From assembly GCF_900115585.1 (NCBI RefSeq), contig NZ_FOWZ01000001.1, positions 434,001 through 498,000 of the forward strand: a stretch of 64,000 nt of DNA. Direction: 5' to 3'. The notes under the pieces were generated by a model, which did no database searches, was not told the DNA's origin, and was given only the letters and a program-made list of their open reading frames with translations. The stretch comes from Qipengyuania nanhaisediminis (GTDB lineage Bacteria > Pseudomonadota > Alphaproteobacteria > Sphingomonadales > Sphingomonadaceae). A program made the translations under genes and the position numbers. This document shows, piece by piece, positions 17,172 to 24,740 of the stretch. Each line of letters begins with the position of its first letter. The first letter of the stretch is position 1.

Positions 17172-17852
17172 TTAGTTGCGCCTGAACTTTGCCCGGTAAA
17201 GCGAGGGGTAGAGCCGCTTCAGCGCCGACACCTTGGGCACATCCCAGCGGACGATATACGGATGTCGCGGGTTTTTCGCGGCGAAATCCTGATGGTAAGT
17301 CTCGGCAGGATAGAAGGTTTTCGCAGGTTCTATCGAAGTCACGATCGGGCGTGACCAGAGACCGCTTTTCTTCAGCTTAGACAGATAGGCCGAGGCGACA
17401 GCGCGCTGTTCGGCTGAAAGCGGAACAAGCTCTGCGTTGTAATGTGCGCCGCGATCCGGACCTTGGCGATCCTTCAACGTCGGATCGGCGATGACCGAGA
17501 AGAAGATGCGCAACAACTCGTCATAGCGCACGACGCGGGGGTCGTAGGTGACCTTCACCGCTTCGACATGATCCGTAATGCCGGAGGATACCAGCTTGTA
17601 GTCCGCCTGGCGTCTGGTGCCGCCGTGATAGCCTGAAACCGCGCTGGTGACGCCCTTGGTATGGCTGAACACGGCCTCCACACCCCAGAAACACCCGCCG
17701 GCAAAGATGGCGGTCTTGAGGCCGGAGCCTTCCTTGGCAATGCGCGAGGCGGCAGGCGCTTCGACGACCCGCTCGGCGGCGAAAGCCGGTTGCTGGCATG
17801 CGCTTGCCCCGAACAGGGCGGCTGCGGCAACGAGGGCGGCAACCTTGCGCAT
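17172..17852 (-). CDS. msrA: Peptide-methionine (S)-S-oxide reductase, exported
   Basis: 226-residue enzyme reducing methionine-S-sulfoxide. The catalytic motif GCFWGVEAVF is at about residues 53-62 and the family segments GYHGG and YHQDF are present. The N-terminus is a signal peptide with a possible lipobox (LFGASAC), so the enzyme acts outside the cytoplasm. Its start codon overlaps the stop of an upstream 39-codon gene by ATGA, so translation is coupled. With the Tat-exported msrB at 764, the cell can repair both sulfoxide stereoisomers in the envelope. Confidence 0.93.
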   Translation of the reverse strand: MRKVAALVAAAALFGASACQQPAFAAERVVEAPAASRIAKEGSGLKTAIFAGGCFWGVEAVFSHTKGVTSAVSGYHGGTRRQADYKLVSSGITDHVEAVKVTYDPRVVRYDELLRIFFSVIADPTLKDRQGPDRGAHYNAELVPLSAEQRAVASAYLSKLKKSGLWSRPIVTSIEPAKTFYPAETYHQDFAAKNPRHPYIVRWDVPKVSALKRLYPSLYRAKFRRN

Positions 17853-17971
17853 CAGAACAGCGCCGGAATAGCTGCTAGCAGCGCCTCTCCGTTCGAAGCG
17901 GCGACGACGAGCGCACCGGCAATGAAGCCGATGCCGAAATTGCGATAGAGGTCAGGGGTAAACAGGTTCAT
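17852..17971 (-). CDS. 39-residue small membrane protein coupled to msrA
   Basis: A 40-codon gene too short for most gene finders. It encodes a polar N-terminus (MNLFTPDLYRNF), then one hydrophobic segment (GIGFIAGALVVAA) and a second weaker one (ALLAAIPALF). The ATG at 17971 has GAAAG nine nt upstream, and the TGA overlaps the msrA ATG by 4 nt. The coding frame, the ribosome-binding site and the coupling support it as a real gene. It may help localise or regulate the exported MsrA, or simply control its translation. No family is recognised. Confidence 0.7.
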   Translation of the reverse strand: MNLFTPDLYRNFGIGFIAGALVVAASNGEALLAAIPALF

Positions 17972-17982
17972 GCGATGTCTTT

Positions 17983-18016
17983 CGGTGTGCCTGGCCATCT
18001 GGTTACAGGCACACCG
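17983..18016. promoter_or_regulatory. Perfect 11-bp inverted repeat upstream of the small gene and msrA
   Basis: CGGTGTGCCTG at 17983-17993 and CAGGCACACCG at 18006-18016 are exact reverse complements, with a 12-nt loop that itself contains CCA/TGG. The near arm ends 12 nt before the ATG of the small gene. There is no T-run after it on either strand, so it is not a typical terminator. It may be an operator or an RNA element affecting translation of the 39-aa gene and msrA. Confidence 0.7.
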
Positions 18017-18071
18017 ATTGCAACATAGTTAATGCGATGGTTGTAATTCGTTCAGGCGATCAGCCCGCGCA

Positions 18072-19658
18072 TCAGTGACGGAAGTGGCGCATGCCCGTGA
18101 ACACCATCGCGAGACCCTTCTCGTCGGCGGCGGCGATAACCTCGTCATCGCGGATCGATCCGCCGGGCTGGATGATAGCCGTCGCCCCTGCTTCCGCCGC
18201 GGCCAGCAGGCCATCGGCGAAGGGGAAGAATGCATCCGACGCCACTGCACTGCCGACCGTCCGCGGCTGGGACCACTCGTATTTCTCGGCGGCCTCCGCA
18301 GCCTTCATCGCGGCGATGCGCGACGAATCGCGGCGGTTCATCTGACCTGCCCCGATTCCGGCGGTGGCGCCGTCCTTGGCATAGACGATCGCATTGGATT
18401 TCACGTGCCGCGCAACGGTCCAAGCGAAGAAGCAATCCTTCAACTCCTGCTCCGTCGGCTGGCGCTGTGTGACGACTTTCAGATCGGCTTCGCTGATCGC
18501 GCCATTATCGCGCGTCTGAACGAGGAGGCCGCCGGTGATGGGCTTGACCATCAATCCGCCGCGACGCGGATCGGGCAGGTCGCCGGTAACGAGCAGGCGA
18601 AGGTTCTTCTTCTTTGCAAAAGCCTCGCGCGCCTCGTCGCTGACAGAAGGAGCGATCACGACCTCGGTGAAAATCTCGCAGATTGCCGCAGCCGTTTCTC
18701 CGTCGAGCTCGGTATTGACCGCGACGATGCCGCCGAAGGCCGAAACGCTGTCACACGCGAGCGCGTCATTCCACGCCTCGATCAGGGTCGATGCCTGCGC
18801 CACGCCGCAAGGGTTGGCGTGCTTGACGATGACGACTGCCGGGTCGCCGCCCGCAAATTCCGCGCACAGTTCGAGCGCGGCGTCGGCGTCGTTGTAATTG
18901 TTGTAGCTGAGCTCCTTGCCCTGCAGCTGTTCCGCCTGTGCGATGCCTTTCGCGTGCGGGCCGACAGGTGTGTAAAGCGCCGCTTTCTGGTGCGGATTTT
19001 CGCCGTAACGCAATTCGACCGGGGCCTTGCCGTTGACGGCCAGCATGCCGGGAAAGGTTTCACCCTGGTCGGCGAAAGCGAACCACTGGCTGATCATGCT
19101 GTCGTAGGCTGCCGTGGCCGCAAAGGCCTTTGCAGCGCATTTCCGGCGGAATTCGAGCGAGGTAGCGCCACCTTGATCAAGCTCGCCGATCAGCATTTCG
19201 TAGTCGGCAGGATCGGTGACGATCGTCACATATTGGTGGTTCTTGGCGGCGCTACGCACCATCGAAGGACCGCCGATATCGATATTCTCGATGATCTCGT
19301 CACGCTCCGCTCCCTTGGCCACGGTCGCCTCGAAGGGATAGAGATTGACCACGACGAGATCGATCGCCCCGATCGCGTGCTCCTCCATGGCGGCGGCGTG
19401 TTCGGGGTTGTCCCGCACGGCGAGAAGGCCGCCATGGACCATGGGATGCAGCGTCTTGACCCGGCCATCCATCATTTCCGGAAAACCGGTCAGATCGGAG
19501 ACGTCCTTCACTTCGAGGCCGGCCTCGCGTAGCGCCCTGGCCGTGCCGCCGGTCGAGACCAGTTCCACGCCCTTGCCAGCCAGCGCGGTGCCCAGTTCCA
19601 CCAATCCGCTCTTGTCGGACACCGAAAGCAGTGCCCGTTTGATTGCCACATCAGCCAA
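18072..19658 (-). CDS. purH: Bifunctional AICAR transformylase / IMP cyclohydrolase
   Basis: 528-residue enzyme for the last two steps of IMP synthesis. The N-terminal cyclohydrolase domain shows [12 protein letters not shown] and [11 protein letters not shown]; the transformylase domain has the KHANPCG motif with the catalytic Lys-His. The start is TTG at 19658 (leading to [10 protein letters not shown]) with GGGG about nine nt upstream; no ATG fits and the longer frame runs into the heparinase gene. It follows that gene by 5 nt, in an operon rpe - heparinase II/III - purH. Confidence 0.95.
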   Translation of the reverse strand: MADVAIKRALLSVSDKSGLVELGTALAGKGVELVSTGGTARALREAGLEVKDVSDLTGFPEMMDGRVKTLHPMVHGGLLAVRDNPEHAAAMEEHAIGAIDLVVVNLYPFEATVAKGAERDEIIENIDIGGPSMVRSAAKNHQYVTIVTDPADYEMLIGELDQGGATSLEFRRKCAAKAFAATAAYDSMISQWFAFADQGETFPGMLAVNGKAPVELRYGENPHQKAALYTPVGPHAKGIAQAEQLQGKELSYNNYNDADAALELCAEFAGGDPAVVIVKHANPCGVAQASTLIEAWNDALACDSVSAFGGIVAVNTELDGETAAAICEIFTEVVIAPSVSDEAREAFAKKKNLRLLVTGDLPDPRRGGLMVKPITGGLLVQTRDNGAISEADLKVVTQRQPTEQELKDCFFAWTVARHVKSNAIVYAKDGATAGIGAGQMNRRDSSRIAAMKAAEAAEKYEWSQPRTVGSAVASDAFFPFADGLLAAAEAGATAIIQPGGSIRDDEVIAAADEKGLAMVFTGMRHFRH

Positions 19659-19663
19659 GTGAA

Positions 19664-21526
19664 TTACCCCATTCGTTTGAGCAGCCAGGGGAAGCGTCCC
19701 CCGCTGCGGGCGGTCAGCCCTTCGACTACGATCTGCTTCGTTGCATGCGGACGTCCGTGGCCATCGACCCACAGCGAATCCTCGACGCTGCAGCCGGCCT
19801 CGCCGCTATCGCCACCGAGGCGGAATTGCCAGTAGCTTGCATCGGGCATGACGAGATGCACGCCGCGCCCGTCCTCTGTCGGCTTGGCCTCTATCCCGCG
19901 TCCGAGATGGAAGCGCATGGCATAACCGATCTTGCCGCGCTTGCCCTTGCGGCCCGACGGTTCGAGGACGTCCTCGCCGCGCAATTCCTCGCCCTCGTCC
20001 GACAGGATCAGGATGCGGCGGTGGACGAGGCCGAAGCGCGCGGCGTAGCCATTGTGCGCAGCCTCCAGCCTGGTGCCCGACTTCTTGCCCTGCGACAGGG
20101 TCTCGCGCGTGAAATCGACCTCTTCGACACCCTTGCCGATCTGGCCGTGCAAGAGGATCGCAGTGGAGTTGGCATCGTCCAATACCATGGTCGAATGGGC
20201 CGAAGTGCCCCGCAATCCCTGTTCGATCCGCGCCGGGACCAATGCGCCCGCCAACGCCGCCCCGCCGCAATTGACGATGATGCGCTGCGGCCCGTGCGAG
20301 AATTCGAACGCCAGCGTCGATGCACATGCATGGCGCGCATGGCGAGGCTTTGGCGGCGGGGCAGCGTCCAATACCAGCACCGCCTCCTTGGCCTTCACCC
20401 TCTGGAAGCCCCACTGTCCGGCTTCTGCCAAAGGGCGGGTCCGAACGCCGCTCGCAGTAACGAGAGCGTCGAGATCGCTCTCGCTCATGGCCGCGCCGCC
20501 CTGCCAACTGCCAAGACCGCGATCGCCCATGCGCACACCGAGCAAGGCAGGAACAAGCAGAGCCAGCATCGTGTCGAGGGCCGCAGGCGCTTCTTCGCCG
20601 ACGGCAGCATAGCAGGCACGGACTTCGACAAGCAGGGCGATCGCATCGGCCTGCGCCGAAGGACAACGCGAGAGGACACCTCCGTCGTCGCTGACCATCT
20701 CGCCCAAAGTACGCAGCAGCCCTGCTTCCGCGTAGAGTTTCCGTGCCTTGCCATCGGGCAGGAGCAGACCCGCAGCGAGCATTCCCGACCAGCCGGACGC
20801 CTGCGCCAGACGGTCGTCTTCACGCGTCACATTGCGATCGAGCCAGCGAGCCGTGGCCTCGAGCGCCTCGAGGAACCTGGGTTTGTGCTTCTCACCCTCG
20901 CCGGTCAGCACGATCGGCGCATGGACCAGCCAGTTGAGCAGCCGGATGCCGGCAAGCTCGACAGTCCAGGCAGGACCCTTCCCCGGCTGCGGGTTCGCCT
21001 TGAGCCAGGCAGCAAACATGTCGCCCGCCGTGCCAGCACATTGCGCACGCGGAGCGCTGGACGCGAGATCACGCATCCAGGTGAAGCCATGCACCGCGCG
21101 AACGAACGGCGGCGTCATCTTCGACGGCGAACGATAGTCGACCTTGGCAAGCGGATGCTTCAGCCCACCTGCGAAAAACTGCCCGGCCCGCAGGGCGACA
21201 CCAGCCGTCCGATTGCCTTCAAGCGGGCTTTGCACCGTTCCAAGGAGGCGGGGCTTGGCAGGCTTGCGCAGGGGAGAGGACAGGATCTGCCCGGGCACCC
21301 CGAGCTTGTACGCCAGCCGCATTGCAGAATGGAGCGGGCCGCTGCGAGGCGGCTGGAAGTCCGCAAGCACGAGCGCCCGTGCCGGTTCGATTTCCGCTTC
21401 CGGTTCATTCACCGGCGCCGGCGTGACGAGTGGTTCGGGCGTATCGCCGAGGGGCAGCGCGACCTGCTCTTCGTCCGACGCATCTTCGCGCGCAACGCTC
21501 AGCAGGTCGGCATGCCCTTCCATCAT
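19664..21526 (-). CDS. Heparinase II/III family protein
   Basis: 620-residue protein with an alpha-helical toroid (about residues 100-390, including HGFTWMRDL and [11 protein letters not shown]) and a C-terminal beta-sandwich starting around residue 400 ([19 protein letters not shown], then [17 protein letters not shown]). This layout matches the heparinase II/III-like polysaccharide lyases, which cleave uronic-acid-containing chains. I see no clear signal peptide, so the protein may be cytoplasmic, as for many alphaproteobacterial members. It sits between rpe (ATGA overlap) and purH, an arrangement seen in other alphaproteobacteria. Substrate unknown. Confidence 0.88.
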   Translation of the reverse strand: MMEGHADLLSVAREDASDEEQVALPLGDTPEPLVTPAPVNEPEAEIEPARALVLADFQPPRSGPLHSAMRLAYKLGVPGQILSSPLRKPAKPRLLGTVQSPLEGNRTAGVALRAGQFFAGGLKHPLAKVDYRSPSKMTPPFVRAVHGFTWMRDLASSAPRAQCAGTAGDMFAAWLKANPQPGKGPAWTVELAGIRLLNWLVHAPIVLTGEGEKHKPRFLEALEATARWLDRNVTREDDRLAQASGWSGMLAAGLLLPDGKARKLYAEAGLLRTLGEMVSDDGGVLSRCPSAQADAIALLVEVRACYAAVGEEAPAALDTMLALLVPALLGVRMGDRGLGSWQGGAAMSESDLDALVTASGVRTRPLAEAGQWGFQRVKAKEAVLVLDAAPPPKPRHARHACASTLAFEFSHGPQRIIVNCGGAALAGALVPARIEQGLRGTSAHSTMVLDDANSTAILLHGQIGKGVEEVDFTRETLSQGKKSGTRLEAAHNGYAARFGLVHRRILILSDEGEELRGEDVLEPSGRKGKRGKIGYAMRFHLGRGIEAKPTEDGRGVHLVMPDASYWQFRLGGDSGEAGCSVEDSLWVDGHGRPHATKQIVVEGLTARSGGRFPWLLKRMG

Positions 21527-22185
21527 CCAAGCCCCTTCAGGGCTGCGATATTGGATGCGTATTTGTCCGGCCCACCCCTGAAGGTGGCAGACCCAGCCAC
21601 CAGCACGTCCGCCCCTGCATCGACGCAGAGGGGCGCAGTAGTGGGATCGACACCGCCATCCACTTCAAGGCGGATATCCTTGCCAAGCGCGTCGATCCGT
21701 TTGCGGATTGCCTCGATCTTGCGCAGCTGGGAGTGAATGAAACTCTGTCCGCCGAAGCCGGGATTGACGCTCATCACCAGGACCAGGTCGACGTCTTCAA
21801 GCAGATAGTCGAGCGCATCGACGCTCGTACCCGGATTGAGGACCACGCCCGCCTTCTTGCCCAGGCCCTTGATGGCTTGCAGCGTGCGGTGGATATGCGG
21901 ACCCGCCTCGGGATGGACCGTGATGATATCCGCGCCCGCATCTGCGAATGCTTCAAGGTAAGGGTCGATCGGAGCGATCATTAAATGGACGTCGAACGGC
22001 TTGTCCGAGTGGGGGCGCAGCGCTTTCACGACGGCCGGACCGATGGTGATGTTGGGGACGTAGTGCCCGTCCATCACATCGATATGGATCCAGTCGGCAC
22101 CAGCTTCGTCGACTGCACGCACTTCCTCGCCCAGCCGGGCAAAATCGGCGGACAGAATGGAGGGGGAAATCAACGGGGCAGTCAT
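21523..22185 (-). CDS. rpe: Ribulose-phosphate 3-epimerase
   Basis: 220-residue TIM-barrel enzyme interconverting ribulose 5-phosphate and xylulose 5-phosphate. It has the expected length and motifs: [17 protein letters not shown] at the start, [17 protein letters not shown] with the metal-binding His and Asp, [10 protein letters not shown], and the phosphate-binding VDGGV...AGSA. The start has GGAAAG nine nt upstream. It is first in the operon with the heparinase gene and purH, and is divergent from the RiPP locus across 133 nt. Confidence 0.96.
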   Translation of the reverse strand: MTAPLISPSILSADFARLGEEVRAVDEAGADWIHIDVMDGHYVPNITIGPAVVKALRPHSDKPFDVHLMIAPIDPYLEAFADAGADIITVHPEAGPHIHRTLQAIKGLGKKAGVVLNPGTSVDALDYLLEDVDLVLVMSVNPGFGGQSFIHSQLRKIEAIRKRIDALGKDIRLEVDGGVDPTTAPLCVDAGADVLVAGSATFRGGPDKYASNIAALKGLG

Positions 22186-22318
22186 GGGCGCTTTCCGGCG
22201 GTTCGCGATGAGCCTGCCTTTCGCCTACGCGCGCGAGCCACCACCCCACAAGCCGCGCGCCCACGCTTTTCCACGATACGGGGTGGAACCGGTGCGTTTT
22301 CCCGATAAGGTCGCGAGC

Positions 22319-22588
22319 ATGCCCGCCATCCGAAAGCTTACAGGGAATTTCATCGCGACCGAGGTCGGAGACGAGATCCTGCTGATCGATCTCGATGGTG
22401 GTGAGTTGTTTTCGCTGAGCGGTACCGCCCGCGCAATCTGGGATGCTATCGACGGGAGGCGCGATACAAAGGCGATTGCAGAGGCTCTCGCGCCCTCTTT
22501 CGATGCGACGGCACAGGCGATAGAGCGGGACGCGGCCGGGCTGGTGAAAGCGCTGGCCGACGTACGGCTGGTCGAGGAAATCAATTGA
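22319..22588 (+). CDS. PqqD-family leader-recognition protein (lasso B1-like)
   Basis: 89-residue RRE/PqqD protein. The fold-specific pattern is present: strands ending EILLIDLDGGELFSLSGTA, then ARAIWDAIDGRRDTKAIAEAL and a helical end. In RiPP pathways such proteins bind the leader peptide and present it to the enzymes. ATG 22319 has AAGG eight nt upstream; the frame is open further 5' but that part overlaps the rpe promoter region. It is first in a locus with a lasso-type precursor, an asparagine-synthetase homologue and an ABC exporter. Family is firm; role is inferred from context. Confidence 0.88.
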   Translation: MPAIRKLTGNFIATEVGDEILLIDLDGGELFSLSGTARAIWDAIDGRRDTKAIAEALAPSFDATAQAIERDAAGLVKALADVRLVEEIN

Positions 22589-22598
22589 AATCGGGCTT

Positions 22599-22626
22599 TT
22601 GACCCGCGGCAATGGAATGTTATGAT
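22599..22626 (+). promoter_or_regulatory. Strong promoter in front of the RiPP precursor
   Basis: -35 TTGACC (22599-22604) and -10 TATGAT (22621-22626) with a 16-nt spacer, both close to the sigma-70 consensus. Transcription would begin about 22633, just ahead of AAAGG and the ATG at 22649. An internal promoter at the precursor gene would raise its expression above that of the enzymes, as is usual in RiPP loci. It also argues against ATG 22622, which lies inside the -10 element. Confidence 0.65.
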
Positions 22627-22648
22627 CGGCATCGAAAGGCCCACCAGC

Positions 22649-22783
22649 ATGACCCGAAAGAATGACGACAAAACCGGCAAGGCCCCGTGGCAGCGTCCGG
22701 AACTGGTGCGCCTCGGCACGATCCGCGACATCGCTGGCCCGCCCGTTCCTTTTGCGCAAGCTGCCGGAAACAAGCGTTCCTGA
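22649..22783 (+). CDS. RiPP precursor peptide with lasso-type leader
   Basis: 44-residue peptide. The leader contains WQRPELVRLGTIRDIAG, matching the lasso leader consensus Y/W-x2-P-x-L-x3-G-x5-T/A-x. Cleavage is expected just before or after that final Gly, leaving a core of about 14-15 residues, PPVPFAQAAGNKRS with or without the Gly. The core has no Asp or Glu, so the usual isopeptide ring cannot form. AAAGG lies nine nt upstream of the ATG, and a promoter lies immediately 5'. It is placed between the PqqD gene and the asparagine-synthetase gene. An alternative in-frame ATG at 22622 would add nine residues. Confidence 0.75.
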   Translation: MTRKNDDKTGKAPWQRPELVRLGTIRDIAGPPVPFAQAAGNKRS

Positions 22784-22804
22784 CGACAAGTCCGCACGAT
22801 CGGC

Positions 22805-24694
22805 ATGATCGCTGGAATTGTCGATTGGTCCGGGGCACGACCTCCCCACACAAGATCGGTGCTGGATGCAGTTTCGCTCTACGATAGGGCCACGCCGCAA
22901 ACCCTTCGAAAGGACAGCCTGTTTCTCGCCGCATCGGCGCGAGATTCGATCGGCAATGCGCATGGCGTCGACACGGCTTTCTCCGGCTGGATCGACAACG
23001 CCCGAGAGCTAGCGGAGCAGCTTTCAGTCGCGCCCGAAAATCCGGCCGTCCTGTATTCTGCGGCACTGCAAGAATTAGGCGAGCAGGCGGATGAGCTGAT
23101 TATCGGCTGTTATGCCGCGATTTCACGGCTTCCCGACGGCGCACTTCGCCTGTCTCGCTCGCCTTGGAGTGCGCCGCCCATCTACTACCATGCAACAGCG
23201 GAACGCTGCGTTGCATCGCCCCTTTTGCGCGCCCTGTTCGCGGCAAACGCTCCTCGGGAACCGGACTTCGAAAGAATGGTCGACGAGCTCGCCTACGATT
23301 GGCGGTCGGACGAGGAAGAGGCGTGGTACAAGGGCATCCGCATGGTGCCGCTTGGCGCCACTGTAACTGTCGCGACGGCGGAGCATCGCACTCGCCGCTG
23401 GTACTGCCTGCCTCCGCCTGTCAGCGAAGAAACTTACGATGAACATGCCGCCGTCGAGCGGGCGCGCGAGCTACTGGACGAGGCTGCGAGCAAGGCCTGG
23501 GAATGGGCAAGTAAGCCCGCGGTCACATTGTCCGGCGGCCTCGATTCTCCTCTGGTTGCCACGTCGCTTTTGCAAGCCTTGCCGAAAGATCGACGTTTGG
23601 CGGCAATTACCTTCGTGCCGGATACCCGTTGGGATGGAACCGCGACTGAAGGCACCATGGGGGACGAAAGCGAATTGGCCAGAACGCTGGTCGCTCAGTA
23701 CCCACAAATCGATTGGCACGTAGCCGATAACGACATCGGCCCTCCAGATCGTGGTGCGAGAGACGTGTTCGCCGCTTCGGAGGTTTTCGCCCCCGGCCTC
23801 GCGAATGTCGGGATGTATCACGGAGTGTATCGCAAGGCGCGCGAGTTGGGATGCGACAGCCTGCTGACAGCGGACATGGGAAATCCGACGATCAGCGACG
23901 ATGGTCGCTATGCCTATTGCGAATATGCAGCGCCCGGGAAACTGGGACAATTGGTGCGGCTGCTGAAGAACCGTCCCGGCGACAGCCGCAGCTTGTCGCG
24001 AAAGTTCATGGCGCTGACCGTCCTGCCCCGTTTACCCCGGCCTATCCGGCGCGCGCTTCGCACCCTGGTACATCCCGGGCGCGCGGACATGGTCGCCTTG
24101 CTCACGCCGCTATCGGGCGATGCGCGCAAGCGACAAGCTGCGAGAGCGGAGATGAGGGGAACCAGCTCGGCATGGAGCGACCTCACTTTCGATCGCAGCC
24201 GCGAGGAGGCGGTCGAGCGCGAATTGCGGGACGCAGATGGTCCAGCCTTCGATGTCGATCTGGCATTCGAGCAGCTCTATGGCGTGCGCAAACGCGACGT
24301 TACGGCCTATCGCCCGCTGATCGAGTTCTGCCTCTCCCTCCCTGCCAGGGCCTTCGCGTGGGATGGCGAAGAGCGGCGGCTCGCTCGCCTCATGGGCATT
24401 GGCAGGCTTCCCGAAGCGATCCGCACGAACCGCAAGCATGGCCTTCACAATATCGACTGGCATGCACGAATGACGACCGAGCGCGAGGAAATGCGGCACG
24501 TCCTCGAGATTGCGAGGACACACCCCTTCCTGGGCGAAATCCTCGACATAGAAAGGCTGCTAACTCTGATCGACGAGTGGCCGGAACATCCCGGCCACGA
24601 CATCGAAACGGACTGGCCCCGTATACTGGCATTGCCGCGCGCCATACTCGCCGCGCGCTTCATCGGCCATCTCGAGAATCGAAACGACCTATGA
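22805..24694 (+). CDS. Asparagine-synthetase homologue (lasso cyclase / C-protein-like), glutaminase-dead
   Basis: 629-residue two-domain protein. The N-terminal glutaminase-like domain begins MIAGIVDW, with Ile where the catalytic Cys2 would be, so it cannot release ammonia from glutamine. The synthetase domain (from about residue 215) has the ATP-pyrophosphatase loop SGGLDSPLVA and a later acidic motif. Lasso C proteins use this domain to adenylate a side-chain carboxylate. The precursor here has no acidic core residue, so the carboxylate activated may be a different one, perhaps the C-terminus. It starts 21 nt after the precursor and leads into a 15-codon ORF and the exporter. Confidence 0.85.
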   Translation: MIAGIVDWSGARPPHTRSVLDAVSLYDRATPQTLRKDSLFLAASARDSIGNAHGVDTAFSGWIDNARELAEQLSVAPENPAVLYSAALQELGEQADELIIGCYAAISRLPDGALRLSRSPWSAPPIYYHATAERCVASPLLRALFAANAPREPDFERMVDELAYDWRSDEEEAWYKGIRMVPLGATVTVATAEHRTRRWYCLPPPVSEETYDEHAAVERARELLDEAASKAWEWASKPAVTLSGGLDSPLVATSLLQALPKDRRLAAITFVPDTRWDGTATEGTMGDESELARTLVAQYPQIDWHVADNDIGPPDRGARDVFAASEVFAPGLANVGMYHGVYRKARELGCDSLLTADMGNPTISDDGRYAYCEYAAPGKLGQLVRLLKNRPGDSRSLSRKFMALTVLPRLPRPIRRALRTLVHPGRADMVALLTPLSGDARKRQAARAEMRGTSSAWSDLTFDRSREEAVERELRDADGPAFDVDLAFEQLYGVRKRDVTAYRPLIEFCLSLPARAFAWDGEERRLARLMGIGRLPEAIRTNRKHGLHNIDWHARMTTEREEMRHVLEIARTHPFLGEILDIERLLTLIDEWPEHPGHDIETDWPRILALPRAILAARFIGHLENRNDL

Positions 24695-24739
24695 GCGCCG
24701 GCTTTGACCCGCGCGCACGCCAAAGCATAGAGGCGTGAC
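24692..24739 (+). CDS. Possible 15-codon ORF between the cyclase and the exporter
   Basis: An ATG overlapping the stop of the asparagine-synthetase gene (ATGA) opens a frame MSAGFDPRARQSIEA that stops just before the ABC transporter ATG. It may be only a coupling device that carries ribosomes across the 46-nt gap, or a remnant of a lost gene. The B2 leader protease commonly occurs in this class of locus and is missing. No homology is claimed. Confidence 0.3.
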
Positions 24740-24740
24740 G

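Noticed and set aside
16668..17852. zur-like gene and msrA as a zinc/oxidative-stress operon
   Set aside because: The short distance suggests co-transcription, but Zur regulation of msrA has no sequence support; no Zur box was seen.
22157..22318. N-terminal extension of the PqqD-like protein
   Set aside because: The extra frame overlaps the rpe start and promoter region, is Pro/Arg-rich and not like PqqD; ATG 22319 has a ribosome-binding site.
22622..22648. Earlier ATG for the RiPP precursor
   Set aside because: It lies inside the -10 element of the predicted precursor promoter; the second ATG fits both promoter and ribosome-binding site. Kept as an alternative if the transcript starts upstream.
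24704..24731. Second promoter-like pair (TTGACC, 16 nt, CATAGA) just before the ABC exporter gene
   Set aside because: The -10 hexamer is poor and a start there would leave the exporter's ribosome-binding site untranscribed or at the extreme 5' end.
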